Assembly: GCF_036898095.1 (NCBI RefSeq)
Contig: NC_090728.1
Location: forward strand, 93,437,735-93,501,734
Length of the DNA: 64,000 nucleotides
Reading direction: 5' to 3'
Source: Palaemon carinicauda
Lineage: Eukaryota > Arthropoda > Malacostraca > Decapoda > Palaemonidae
Part shown: positions 1-9,733 of the stretch, in pieces
Numbering within the stretch: position 1 is the first letter of the stretch
Layout: the number at the start of each line of letters is the position of its first letter
Notes under the pieces: model-generated
Database searches by the model: none
Seen by the model: the letters and a program-made list of their open reading frames with translations, nothing else
What the model was told of the DNA's origin: nothing
Position numbers and translations under genes: made by a program

Positions 1-423
1 ATTTACAACAGAAACTTTACTCTAATGAATATTTTTCATGGATAGATTACCAGATGTACATTTCTTGCACTTTCATTTTATTGCCCATTATTTAGCATTA
101 AGGCAGCATTATTTCTCTGGCCGGTGAAGATACAATTAGAATTGCAAAATACTGCTGTACAAATGTAAAACCAATGTTTGGTAATAATGTGGCTGAAAAT
201 CATAACCATAAAATGAAAAAGCATGTTTATCAAGTAAGGCAGACATTGGGTACAATCATGGATTCAATAAATGCTATTCATTTCATTGCTGTTCCTTTGA
301 ATTTACAGTCATTCATACCCAGAATCCTAAGGAGTTTTCTTCAGATATTCTGCCATGTGTTTGAAACTAGATATCAACTAAATTGTCTTATGAATCTTAC
401 CCTTAGTTGTTGCAACTATAGAA
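1..423. other. Unassigned AT-rich flank left of DIRS-A
   Basis: No recognisable coding sequence, RNA gene or repeat is seen here. Short open frames such as 174-467 have no recognisable domain and run into the DIRS-A terminus. Confidence 0.5.
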
Positions 424-449
424 TTGTTCCTACACTAATACAAACCATC

Positions 450-605
450 ATTCTTTACATAGGATAGATATCAGCGAAGGTGGAGTACTTAGCAGTTAAA
501 CTTCAATGATGATGTGTAAACAGGTGGACGGTAAGAACTAGCCAGGAACTGGGAAGACCCGCCACCTTGCTTGCTCACTGAGCACTCACTTATATTTTAG
601 CAGTC
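450..605 (+). repeat. DIRS-A left inverted terminal repeat
   Basis: The stretch containing 'ataggatagatatcagcga' and 'tagcagtcggaac' returns as its reverse complement at about 8075-8250, with diverged sequence between the matching blocks. The outer tip around 424-465 carries the complement of 'tttgtatt.gtgtaggaac', which recurs in the internal complementary region. Confidence 0.75.
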
Positions 606-744
606 GGAACAGACGTTCTTCCATTCGCTTGAGTGTCTTGGCAATTTAATGGCATTTTCTTTCCTTTTTTCAGTGTGTTTGTGATTGTTTGCTGCCGTGG
701 GGATGCCTGGGGAATTGCCCCGGGGTGTCAGAATAGTGTTGCAG

Positions 745-915
745 CACCATCATAAGTGCAAAAGGGAAGGATCCCCATCTGTTGTGCCCCGCTTGCAGAG
801 GACACTTATGCAGTTAGGAATATCCATGTGATGAGTGTCAAGAGTGGGCACCCTCCCATTGGATTGCATATGGCAAGAGGGGGAAGAAGAGGTTCAAAAG
901 GATTCTTCACCTTTG
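745..915 (+). pseudogene. DIRS-A ORF1 N-terminal zinc-type motif relic
   Basis: In one forward frame the sequence around 827-895 reads CDECQEWAPSHW followed by a Lys/Arg-rich stretch. This matches the ORF1 N-terminus of DIRS-D (CSEWSTSQW preceded by CPFCRGQRC) and of DIRS-E (CNNCRIWLSAQW). The upstream Cys pair is out of frame and the frame is broken within about 100 codons. The shared Cys spacing and Trp-x5-Trp suggest a zinc-binding domain of the element's structural protein; the function is inferred. The longer overlapping open frames at 756-1109 and 995-1399 are not the coding frame. Confidence 0.55.
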
Positions 916-1344
916 GGGCCATCTTTGAAGTCAAAGAAATCCTGACTTCTTCCTCTAACCTAACCTCTGGTACACTTCCCTCCGACCATCCCCTTCACTT
1001 TCTTCTGGAAGCCATACGGAGAAGACTTAACCTCTTACCTTTGGGACAATTCTCAAGGCCGGATGACCTTCCCATTTCCCCTAGAGAAAAGGAAGGAGTC
1101 TTCTTGTAGTCTTCATGTTGAAGATGCCCTGTGAGTAATTTGTAAATCCTTTGGACTGCAAGGTACCCTCTTCCTAGGAGTTGTATGTGATGGTGCATGT
1201 TTCGAAGGTCGAAGACAACTACCATGACACCAGTCTCTGTCCCAGTGAAGGAGACATGCTTAGTGTTAGCATGTCTCGTGTGCACCCTCCATCTGGGATA
1301 CGTGTGCTGCCCATATTTGAGAAGCTCGCTTCTCACTTGGATTC

Positions 1345-1722
1345 GTGTTGATGAGCAACATATGTCAACACGCACGAAAGAATGACCATGCTCACACACC
1401 TGAGCAGGCTAGTACTCCTGGGCACGCATGTGGAATAACTCGACACGCTCCACCAGACAACCTCTCCTCTCCTCGGCCTGTGGTGGTAGCACTCGTAGCA
1501 CCAGCGTACACTAACCCCTTGCGCGTACCTGCCATGGGTTTGGAGCAGATGGTTTACCGACAGAACTCATCATGCGCATCACCACGCCTCTTGTCGTTTA
1601 CTCACCTCAGCGCACAGCTACTGTTAGAGAGGCAGTTAATTTACAGAATCGAAGACATGCCCCGGCAGCATGCATGTCCAGCATGGTGCACAACAATGAA
1701 CTCTCTCTTAGTAGAAGTTTGA
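1345..1722 (+). pseudogene. DIRS-A ORF1 middle region, low-complexity relic
   Basis: A 125-codon open stretch rich in His, Pro, Ser and Thr lies where the variable middle of ORF1 is expected, between the Cys motif and the gag-like block. It has no recognisable domain. The equivalent part of DIRS-D is an Arg-Ser-Pro repeat and that of DIRS-B a Val/Gln-rich repeat, so weak conservation is expected. The assignment rests on position only. Confidence 0.3.
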
Positions 1723-2421
1723 CGCTTGCGAGACCACCCTTCAGCCCACATTCATTATTATGAAAGCAGGTCTATCTAATAGACCTTCCTCAGTGCTGGC
1801 GTTAGGACTGTCGGCATTCAGTTACTCCTCTTGGTGATCTTAGTCCTTAAACCCGTCGCAGTTTGAGATCACTCATAGTAGTTTCTTTCATCAGCAGGTA
1901 TTGTTTGGCCCGATTAAATTTGTGTTGACCTCACACTCTCTCTCTTTCTTTGTAGTCAAAGAGCCTGGAATGTCTTTAGCCTTCTTGAATACAGTACAGA
2001 ACAGATTCCATTCAGATCACGAGTCCCCTGACACCTTGGAATAAAGGAGGTTTCCATCTAACTCCCTTTCCCCTTTCTCTGAGGGCTAACGCCTAAGGAA
2101 AAGTAAAAATCATGGGTCAGTACCAAAGAACAGATCTTTGCAGATGCCAGAAAGGCATTCTTGAGTTTCTCTGGAATATTATAACTCAGGATCCAGAGCT
2201 GATTCTAGAAGGGGTACTGGAAACAGCCTCTGTCTTTCTCGATCTTTTCTAAGGAAAGAAGAGCATGATACGTATTTGTCTCTTAACCCCTCCCTACACT
2301 GGTTGTGTACAGTATGAGAGAGGGAAGACTTTGTCTTCGACTAGGACTCTAACGTTGCCGTTCCTCAGCCTGCAGACCTAAGGCCCCTGATACCGAGGAG
2401 GGCGGGTCATAATCACACACA

Positions 2422-2436
2422 CCCCCCCCCCCCCCC
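2422..2436. repeat. Poly-C tract
   Basis: Fifteen consecutive C residues follow a short CA run inside the decayed ORF1 of DIRS-A. A homopolymer of this kind is prone to length error in assembly. Confidence 0.9.
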
Positions 2437-2779
2437 GTTTCTTTAGGAGTTGGTCTTTGTGCGTCAAGTCAGTGGTCTCAGGAGGCCACTTGCTCACCTC
2501 CTAAAGGAAGGAAAGTGGCCATTGCCAGGCTGTGTCATGCACCTAGGGGCACCAGACCTTGTCTGAAACTTCTGTGGTTAATTCTGTCCTAATAAGCCCG
2601 AGATAGGGTTGACTCACAGGTATCTGTGAGGAAGGATTCTCTGAGGGCAGGGAGATCCTCGATGTTGATTCCTCTGACCTTTTCATATCAGAAAAAGTAT
2701 AGCTCATCCAGGAGGCTTTCCCTTTGCATTTATCTCTTGACCCTGCAGTTTCTTGTTTGCCTTCAGGTATCACTGCAGA

Positions 2780-3195
2780 CCGTCTGGCAGCGCACTGTGG
2801 CTTTCACTGCATCAGAGGCCATGAACATAGAGAACACGGTGATGGCCGCTCTTCAAGCGTCTTCCCAGATTGAACACTGGTCTGGTACAGTGGGCTTTTT
2901 GGCCAATTATGAAGATTTGATGGAACCTGACAAGCATAAGGTTTTTAAGAACGTCGTCTTGACAGGTGTCAAATATTTTTCCAGTCTGTGAGTGAACTGG
3001 GTTTTGAAGAGACATGATGCCGTGGCCTCCAAGTTCCCCAAGCAGATCGGCTGCCAAGAGATTATGAATCTCCGCAATGCATTAGTGAAGGATCCTTCTC
3101 TGTTCCCAACAAAGGAGGTAGAGGCAACATTTGAAAAGTGGAGGAAGGCAAGTCAGGATTTGCTTTGCACTAAGCGGTGTCCTTTCATCGACCAC
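2780..3195 (+). pseudogene. DIRS-A ORF1 gag-like C-terminal block
   Basis: The two adjacent frames read AFTASEAMNIENTV and then, after a TGA stop at about 2989, WVLKRHDAVASKF, followed by EVEATFEKWRKASQDLL. The same series occurs in DIRS-D (WANSILKRRDAVADRF, then DVEQAAERWRKSNQDCLLL), in DIRS-E (minus strand, about 37400-37800) and in DIRS-C (about 21725-21905). It is the conserved C-terminal part of DIRS ORF1, probably a nucleocapsid or structural protein. The in-frame stop shows decay. Confidence 0.7.
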
Positions 3196-3826
3196 AGTCT
3201 GCCTCCACACTCGAGTTCATTGCCTCCTCCTAGGCAGGCACACAAGCCTGCTCCTAGGAATGACCCTCATCCTGCCCCTTCCGAGTTTAGGCATGGACTT
3301 GACCAACAGTAGCCCCTTAAGAGCAGGCAAGGTAAAGGGCACAACAGACGTGGGAGGAAAAATAAAGCTAACACTCCCGCTAGCAGTTGCAGTCCTCCTA
3401 TAATGCCATGTGTGGGAGGTTGCATGCATCCCCGATGGATGTGATGGTGGTATCTTTGGGCAGAATAAGTTAACTCCCTGTTAACATGAGCCATGAGGGT
3501 TATGTTCCTGGAGAGGTCGCGTTAATGGAAATCATGTTAATGAACATAATTTCCCCATAAGAAATAATGGTAATAGCAGGTGTTACGTTTCTGGACATTT
3601 GGAAAGTCTCTCTATTTTGGGGTTTTGTTACTATGAAACCTAAACATACACATTACTGATATATTTGAAGGTCACAGAAACAATAGAAACACACATTCTT
3701 ACTCTATTTGTATTTATTTTATAGTAAAATAAGTTATTACCCATGTACATTCACACTATGATGCATCACTCTCGTTACCACTGTCGGCTGTCGCCTGCCT
3801 CGCTCCCATCCCGTCTCCATCTTCAG

Positions 3827-3835
<9 letters not shown>

Positions 3836-3894
<59 letters not shown>
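3836..3894. repeat. (CT)n microsatellite
   Basis: About 29 uninterrupted CT units follow a short C run. The open frame 3743-3949 is produced by this repeat and is not a gene. Confidence 0.95.
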
Positions 3895-3897
<3 letters not shown>

Positions 3898-3989
3898 TTT
3901 TCTCTTTAACATCATGATTATTTATTTACAAGGAGTTTTATATCATTAATAACATTTTTGATTTAAAAAACACAATAAACAAAACTATT

Positions 3990-4680
3990 TTATGTACGAA
4001 AGCACAATGCTACGACATATGCCTATAAAAAACATTAGCAATTTATTTTTCTTTCATTACGGTAAATAAATAACAGATTGTAATATATTTCCTTTTAGTC
4101 TAATGATTATTTATTTAAAATCAATATTATATCAATAAGTACATATTCAAGTTAAAAATCAAAATGAAGTATACTGCATGGTATGTACGAACGCACACAG
4201 CTACGATGTATGCATATCAAACGCATTAGCAATTCATTTTCCTTCATTTTGGTAAATGAATAACAGATCGTAAAATATTTCTCCTTTTAGTCAAATGGTT
4301 ATTTATTTACAATTGATTTTATATCAATAAATACATATTCAAGTTGAAAAACAATGAAAAGTACTTTCTGGTATGTACGAACGCGCAATGCTACTACGTA
4401 TGCATATCAAACACATTAGAGATTTATTTTTCTTTCATTTCGGTAATTAAATAAAAGATCGTATCATATTTTTCCTTTTAGTCTAATAATTATTTACTTA
4501 TAATTAATCTAATTTCAATAAATATATATTAAAGTTAAAAAAAAAACAATGAACAGTACTTTCTGGTATGTAGAGACGCACAATGCTACTACGCATATCA
4601 AACACATTAGAGATTTATTTTTCTTTCATTTCGATAAATAGATTGAAAAAAATAATTTTCTTTTAATGTCATGCTTATTC
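3990..4680. repeat. Tandem repeat of about 190 bp, about four copies
   Basis: The phrase 'catatcaaacacattagaga' and its variants recur at about 4020, 4210, 4400 and 4590, each followed by a 'tttatttttctttcatt' block and then 'gttatttatttacaattgat'-like sequence. The spacing is close to 190 bp and the copies are visibly diverged. The array is bracketed by the two CT microsatellites. Confidence 0.8.
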
Positions 4681-4749
4681 ATTTACAACTAATTGTATAT
4701 GGTTTTCATACATTTTGTTTAAAGCTATTATTATTAGTTATGTGAATAT

Positions 4750-4751
<2 letters not shown>

Positions 4752-4823
<72 letters not shown>
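4752..4823. repeat. (CT)n microsatellite
   Basis: About 36 CT units. The same position in R-right and R-left carries short GA/CT runs, so the microsatellite looks like an expansion of a site native to the R family. Confidence 0.95.
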
Positions 4824-4825
<2 letters not shown>

Positions 4826-5395
4826 AAGTACTGTATTTGTTTCTTTAGAATGTGTCAGATAAATACTTTACACAATATAAACTTTTACTTTGCTTAAATC
4901 TATGTTCAATCATAGGCAGGGATTAACATGTCATTCAATTTCGTCAGCTGATCTGTAGCTTTAGCGGACAACATGATGTATATGAACTGAAAGATGTCTA
5001 AAATAATCCTGGTTTTCGATGTTATCTGAACTTTGTGTAATCATTTTTATACTTTACTAACATTTCAAGCTGTATTTTAACAACAACAATTGCAGATTGT
5101 TTTTATTTTGGTTTTGTTGTCAGCTGTTTTCAAGGTCCCGACGGTATCACGACTATGCTCACATATAGTTAACAGAGTATTGTATTGCTGATAGGATTTT
5201 GCTCTGTATCACGTAATCCTTGAAAAAAAAAAGAACACTGTTCAACGAAGTCTCGACCAGTTTCTTATTAAAATGCGTGTAGTACATCAACAACAGACGA
5301 ATTAGCTGTTGATGCCGATGATCCACAGCCATCTACATCGCAATGTAAGCAAAGATATTGAATATAATTATTGATGAATATAACAATAAAGTTTA

Positions 5396-5700
5396 TTTTT
5401 GGGGCTCTCTGACGGTTGACTTGTCCGCAACACCTCTAAATCAAAAGCTTTCACCGTTGCCACACCCAGAAGCAGCTTTTGAGGATGCCTTTCAACACCC
5501 TTGGGATGGCCTCAACGTGTATGCTTTTCTACCGTTGTGCCTTTTAAGGAGTGTCTTGAACTGAGTCCGGTCCACTCCCAAACTCAATATGACTAGTAGC
5601 CCTGAAATGGCCCACAGTAGAATGGTACCTGGACCTTTTACTTCTTTTGATAAAAACTCCGAGAGAATTTCGTCCTCTCCCCGACTTGATGTGCGCATCA
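5396..5700 (+). pseudogene. DIRS-A RT-RH C-terminal (methyltransferase-like) relic
   Basis: The frame reads WGSLTVDLSATPLNQKL, then DAFQHPWDGLNVYAFLP and LLRSVLN. This aligns with DIRS-D (WGSTTVDLFTTALNFKL, then DAFQQRWDNIDVYAFPP) and DIRS-B (DAFLLDWSHLDLYAFPP). In DIRS elements this segment follows RNase H and is described as a Dam-like methyltransferase (MT) domain. A stop follows the LN. No RT or RNase H sequence survives in this copy. Confidence 0.7.
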
Positions 5701-6774
5701 CACGTCCAGATATTCTACAGCTCGGTGTAATCTCTATGGCTTCACGCATGGAGGTTATTCAGCATCTCTCACCGAAAGGCTTTTTGCGTGAGGTTGTGAG
5801 AGAGAGGTCTGGAGATGCCTCTGGAAGTTTTCAATGACCGTGTATCAAGCTAAGTGGGGCCTCTTCTGTAGTTTGTTAAGTGGGAGGGTTGTGTCCCCTC
5901 TTGGAGGCTCTATCCCATTGATAGACAAATTTTTACTTTACCTCAGGAGAGAAAAGATCATTTCAATGTCACTGGTAAAAGGCTATCGCTCAGCCTTTAA
6001 AGAAGTTTATATTTCCTCTTAGGCAGAACTTGCTATGCTCATTCATTGTTTTGAGCTGTCTTGTCCTTTGATAGAGGTAAGACCACCACCCTGGGATGTC
6101 TCCAAGGATGTATGAACCATTGAGGCTTGCGGAGGTAGGAACCTTTCCCTCAAAAGGGTGTTTTGCTTGTCTTGGCCTTCTCCAAATGGGAAAGCAAGCT
6201 TCGTGGTCTCTACTTTAGTATTGCTCATACTGAGCACTGGAGGCAGGTCTCATTCTCCTTAGTCCCTGATTTTGTAGCCAAAACCCAGAATCTGTTGGTA
6301 ATAGGAAGTTGAGACACTACCGCGAGAGTTTTTGGGGCCTTTGACAAGCCGGGCAGTACTACATTGGATCCCTCTCTCTGTTTACGGCTCATTTTGTCTT
6401 TGTCTACGCATATACCGAATAGTTTGGCCAATTCTTTCATTAATCTCCTCTGTCCTCATACACCTGACAACACTGTCAATTCTTTGCTCAAGGGGTTAAC
6501 TACTGCGCTTTAATTGTTCAGTGGCTACTTTCCTCTTGGTAAGGATAGAAGGGACTCTTTAGCTATGGTTAGCAGTTCTGCTAGGAGGACACTAAAATGA
6601 AACCACTGTTCTTTATTCTCGGGGAGGGCCATAGCCTTTGTACCATGGCCTTCCACTGTTTTGGATTAGAGTTCACTTGCTTGAGGCTACATTCAGGCAT
6701 GCTGTTCCATCTTATTTCTCTTCCTCTTGTTTTTTCTGTTTTAATAGTTTATATATGAAAGATCAAGTCTAATG

Positions 6775-6927
6775 TTGTTACTGTTCTTAATATATTTTAT
6801 TTTGATTGTTTATTACTTCTCTTGTAGTTTATTTCCTTGTTTTCCTTCCTCACTCGTCTATTTTTCCCTCTTGGAGCCCTTGAGCTTATAGCAGCTTGCT
6901 TTTCCAAGTAGGATTATAGCTTAGACT

Positions 6928-6929
<2 letters not shown>
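6775..6929 (-). mobile_element. SINE-like interspersed repeat, copy 1
   Basis: Read on the minus strand this contains 'agctataatcctacttgg', an AAGCAAG stretch, 'aagctcaagggctccaa', and a tail running through 'aaataaactacaagagaag'. The same series occurs at 44595-44760 and, more diverged, at 21560-21726. The head abuts an AAT microsatellite in copies 1 and 3. It is short, non-coding and dispersed, so a SINE or MITE; no tRNA-like A/B boxes were identified. Confidence 0.65.

Positions 6930-6989
<60 letters not shown>
6930..6989. repeat. (AAT)n microsatellite
   Basis: About 20 AAT units, followed after an interruption by a (GAT)n run near 7003-7019. It adjoins the head of SINE copy 1. Confidence 0.95.
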
Positions 6990-6991
<2 letters not shown>

Positions 6992-7954
6992 TAATTATAA
7001 TCATGATGATGATGATGATAATTTCAATTCCAGGTCTTCTTTATTTCAAGTCGTGAGCCTCAGAGAGGTAACCCACGACCCTCATCAGATGCTTTTGTGT
7101 CCTGTGAGGGCACTGAGGTACTATCTTAAACATAGACAAACAACTCAATTTCACATGCAGCACTGGAAGACTTAAGACAATGGTGACTAAGAATACGATC
7201 TCTTTTTGTTTGAGGGAAGTTATTAACCATACCCTTTCGCGACCCTCGCCTTCTGCTCCAGGTAGAGCTCAGGTTAGATCTCATGATGTCAGGGGTGTAA
7301 TCATGACCCTGGCCTCCCATAAGAATCTCTCTGTGGCGGAGGTACTCCAGGCAGGCATCTGAAAATGACTGACCATGGTTGCTGCACATTACCAGCCCAG
7401 GTTCCTAGACACCTTTCATTAGGATATGTGATGGCTGCACAGCAAGTGGTATAGCTGCCTCTGCACCTCTCACAGGACCATTAGCATTAGATCGAAAATT
7501 GAGGCCACATGTTTGATTGGGATGAAAGTGAAGATCGAGTGTCCTTTTCCTTTTCAATATCTGCCCTCTTGGAGCCCAGCATAGGAAACCCTGTCACCTG
7601 GAATCGATTTGCATGCAGGTAAGCCTCATTTAGCTTGCAGCCTTTCTATTATTTGTTATATAAGTGTCATTCTCCACACTCCTTGCGAGGGGGAGTGTGT
7701 TGTAACTAGCAATCCCATCAATATATATACTGTATAGTGGTATCTATATATGCCTCAGTGTTACTACACAGATTTCTGCTCTGCATCCTTTATTGCATGG
7801 GCTGTGGACCTGCTGGTTTTGGTAAACCCTATTCATGAGGTGTAAAGAACTCTTTAACTGCATACTTACACGGGTGCGAGATTTTGGTATCCCGGGATAA
7901 GTATCTTGCTAGTTGGAATAGGAACTTCCTCCCATCCTCTTAGGATAAGTCTCT

Positions 7955-8063
7955 TATGTAAAGGATGGAGGTTTGTATTGGTGTAGGAACAAATGGCAAA
8001 TTTTGGAAAATAATTCTTATTTTTCCTATGCAAACAAACCCGAGTCCTTTACTCGAACTTTCC
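7955..8063 (+). repeat. DIRS-A internal complementary region
   Basis: The first half ('atgtaaaggatggaggtttg' and on to 'gtgtaggaacaa') is the complement of the left tip at 424-460. The second half ('atggcaaattttggaaaat' and on) is the complement of the right tip at about 8240-8296. The region therefore reproduces the two termini joined head to tail, as expected for the DIRS circular-intermediate mechanism. Confidence 0.75.
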
Positions 8064-8074
8064 TGCCATCACCT

Positions 8075-8296
8075 ACCTCTTAAAAGTTCCGACTGCAATT
8101 AGAGTGAGTACTTAGTGAGAAATCAGGCCAGTGGGGCTTTCCCGCTCCTGGATGGTAACCTCTGGCCACCTGCTTACACCTCGTTATACTGGAGAAGTTT
8201 AATTGCAGAGTATTCCAGCTTCGCTGATATCTATCCTATGTAAAGGACTAATGTTTGTTTGGTTAAGAAAAAAGCAAATTATTTTCCAAGATTTGC
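8075..8296 (+). repeat. DIRS-A right inverted terminal repeat
   Basis: Complement of 450-605 with moderate divergence, continuing outwards to 'gatttgccatttt', the outer tip predicted by the internal complementary region. Confidence 0.75.
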
Positions 8297-8349
8297 CATT
8301 TTGAAGAGAACAATTTAAATAAGAATTCCTTGAATATTTAGTCAATGTA

Positions 8350-8527
8350 TTTTTCAATATTTAACTTAGCCGGTGATTATATAGCTGCAACTCTGTTGCT
8401 CGACAGACAACTCTACGGAAAAACTCGCCAGCGATCGCTACACAGGTTGCGGGTGTGCCCAACAGCGCCATCTGTCGACCAGATACCCAGCTCTCAATGT
8501 AAACAAAGACTCAATTTTCTCTCTGTC
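8350..8527 (+). repeat. DIRS-B left inverted terminal repeat
   Basis: Near-exact complement of 15241-15407, including 'agcgatcgct', 'gcgccatctgtcgacc' and 'gtaaacaaagactcaatttt'. The two outermost tips differ from each other, as in other DIRS elements; the internal complementary region at 15101-15195 fixes the left edge near 8350. Confidence 0.9.
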
Positions 8528-9733
8528 GAGGTGTCGACAAGACGTACTTTACTCGCTGTTGCTAAACTGGAGTTTTTCACATCTATTTGGTGAAGTACTA
8601 TATTCTAGTTTTGAGCTTTCGCTATGCAGGTGTTTTATCTTCATCTTAAATCTTGAACTCGTTTTGGATAGATTTAATTATGGTGACAAAGAGAGTATGG
8701 ACTTTCTTTCACTTTTAAATGGCCGACCCTTCCCTTGGAAGTGTGTTTAGGCTTTTAGTAATTATCTTATCACGTTATAGATTTTCCTCTATATATTTTA
8801 TATCTCTCCGCCTTTATTAGGCCTCTTCGATTAACTTTCCATTTATTATAAACATATAGAAATAAATTTTAATGTTTTGTTTATATGCGACCTTTCCTGA
8901 AAGTAGGCGGTCCTAACTTGGAAACCGAAGTTAATCAACGTTGAGCCCTTTATATCGTAATTAGCTTTTAAAGAGCTAAGAATTTAAAACTTTTTAAATG
9001 TAATATTTTATGAAAGAATTTCTTTGATAGTCTTCGTACTGTTTTCAAAGATGAACTAACGTTTAGTTTATTTATGCTACGCAGTTGTTGACGTTCAGGA
9101 CGTTCAACATGCGCTCTATCGTTACGATAGAGAGAGAGTGTATCACGGTTTCACTTTGCAGTAAGAGTAAATCGATTCTGACGTTTTGTTCATTCTTTCT
9201 TAGCTTAAATGTTTTAAATTCTATTTTAAAGGAACTTTTTATTTGAAAAACCTTTCAGTTTTTTCCTTTAGTCAAATAACATGTTTTTTTTGACGAAATA
9301 TAATTGGGCTCTTCTCTTAGGTGCGAAATCAAGAGAGAAAGAGAGAGAGAGATAGAGACGGAGGGAGAGATAGGAGAGAAAACGTTCCGTTCAAGCGGGT
9401 AACGTTGTTCTCGAGTTACTCTCGTCCCTAGTCGCTATACGGGGAGGAAGGATAAAACTTTTTTAGTTTTTTATTCTCGTCCCCAGGCTATGTGCGGTGA
9501 GAGATTGAAAACGTAGTTATATGAACTAGTGTTTAGTCTCTTTCCCAGCCACTGATTTTTTTATCTTAAAATATGTTTTCTGTTTTTTGCTGGTATTAAT
9601 GAGCTTGCATTATACGACTGATTTCGCAATTACTACCTTTTAATGAAGGGTAGAATTGCGTGTTTCAGGTAGAAATCAGTAAAAGTTTCGATTTCAGTGA
9701 AATAAGTGCAAAACAGAAAATCGAAGTGATAAA
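8528..9733 (+). other. DIRS-B leader, no coding sequence recognised
   Basis: About 1.2 kb between the left ITR and the first plausible ORF1 sequence. It contains a GA-rich stretch at about 9330-9375 and an AT-rich segment. No promoter could be assigned from sequence alone. Confidence 0.4.

Larger units (their letters stand above)
3486..5390 (+). mobile_element. Nested repeat, R family, inside DIRS-A
   Basis: The DIRS-A coding series breaks off after about 3430 and resumes at about 5396. The insert holds two long CT microsatellites around a ~190-bp tandem repeat. Stretches near 4690-4760 ('gttatgtgaatatgttctc') and 5040-5145 ('gtattttaacaacaacaatt') match R-right at about 47640, 47250 and 47400. 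No open frame of interest lies inside. The precise ends and any target-site duplication were not resolved. Confidence 0.5.
5834..7450 (+). pseudogene. DIRS-A tyrosine recombinase relic
   Basis: N-terminal core-binding sequence is seen at 5834-6020 (VYQAKWGLF, later LVKGYRSAF). A middle segment at about 6060-6290 ends in VSFSLVPDFVAKTQN. After roughly 0.7 kb of inserted sequence, including a SINE and an AAT microsatellite, the C-terminal part resumes at about 7030 with LLCPVRALRYYLKHRQ, SHDVRGVIMTLAS and finally HYQPRFLDTF. The HDVR box and final Tyr are still readable. The segment expected to carry the first catalytic Arg reads AFSKWESKL rather than ASAKRVSEL, so that residue appears lost. 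Stops are frequent. Confidence 0.7.
424..8296 (+). mobile_element. DIRS-A: decayed DIRS-like YR retrotransposon
   Basis: An old, about 7.9-kb copy defined by inverted terminal repeats (about 450-605 against 8075-8250) and an internal complementary region at 7955-8063 that joins sequence complementary to both termini, the hallmark of DIRS elements. In order it holds an ORF1 zinc-type motif (about 815-900), a gag-like block (2780-3195), the RT-RH/MT tail (5396-5700) and a YR (5834-7450). The RT core is missing; its place is taken by a nested repeat at 3486-5390. Many stops and frameshifts make it inactive. Its right end is about 54 bp from the left end of DIRS-B. Confidence 0.8.

Noticed and set aside
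3743..3949. 68-codon open frame rich in Leu-Ser
   Set aside because: Produced by the (CT)n microsatellite; the same applies to 4715-4897.
8345..8593. 82-codon open frame starting near the DIRS-B edge
   Set aside because: It is the inverted terminal repeat read in one frame; the mirrored ITR gives the counterpart at 15121-15366.
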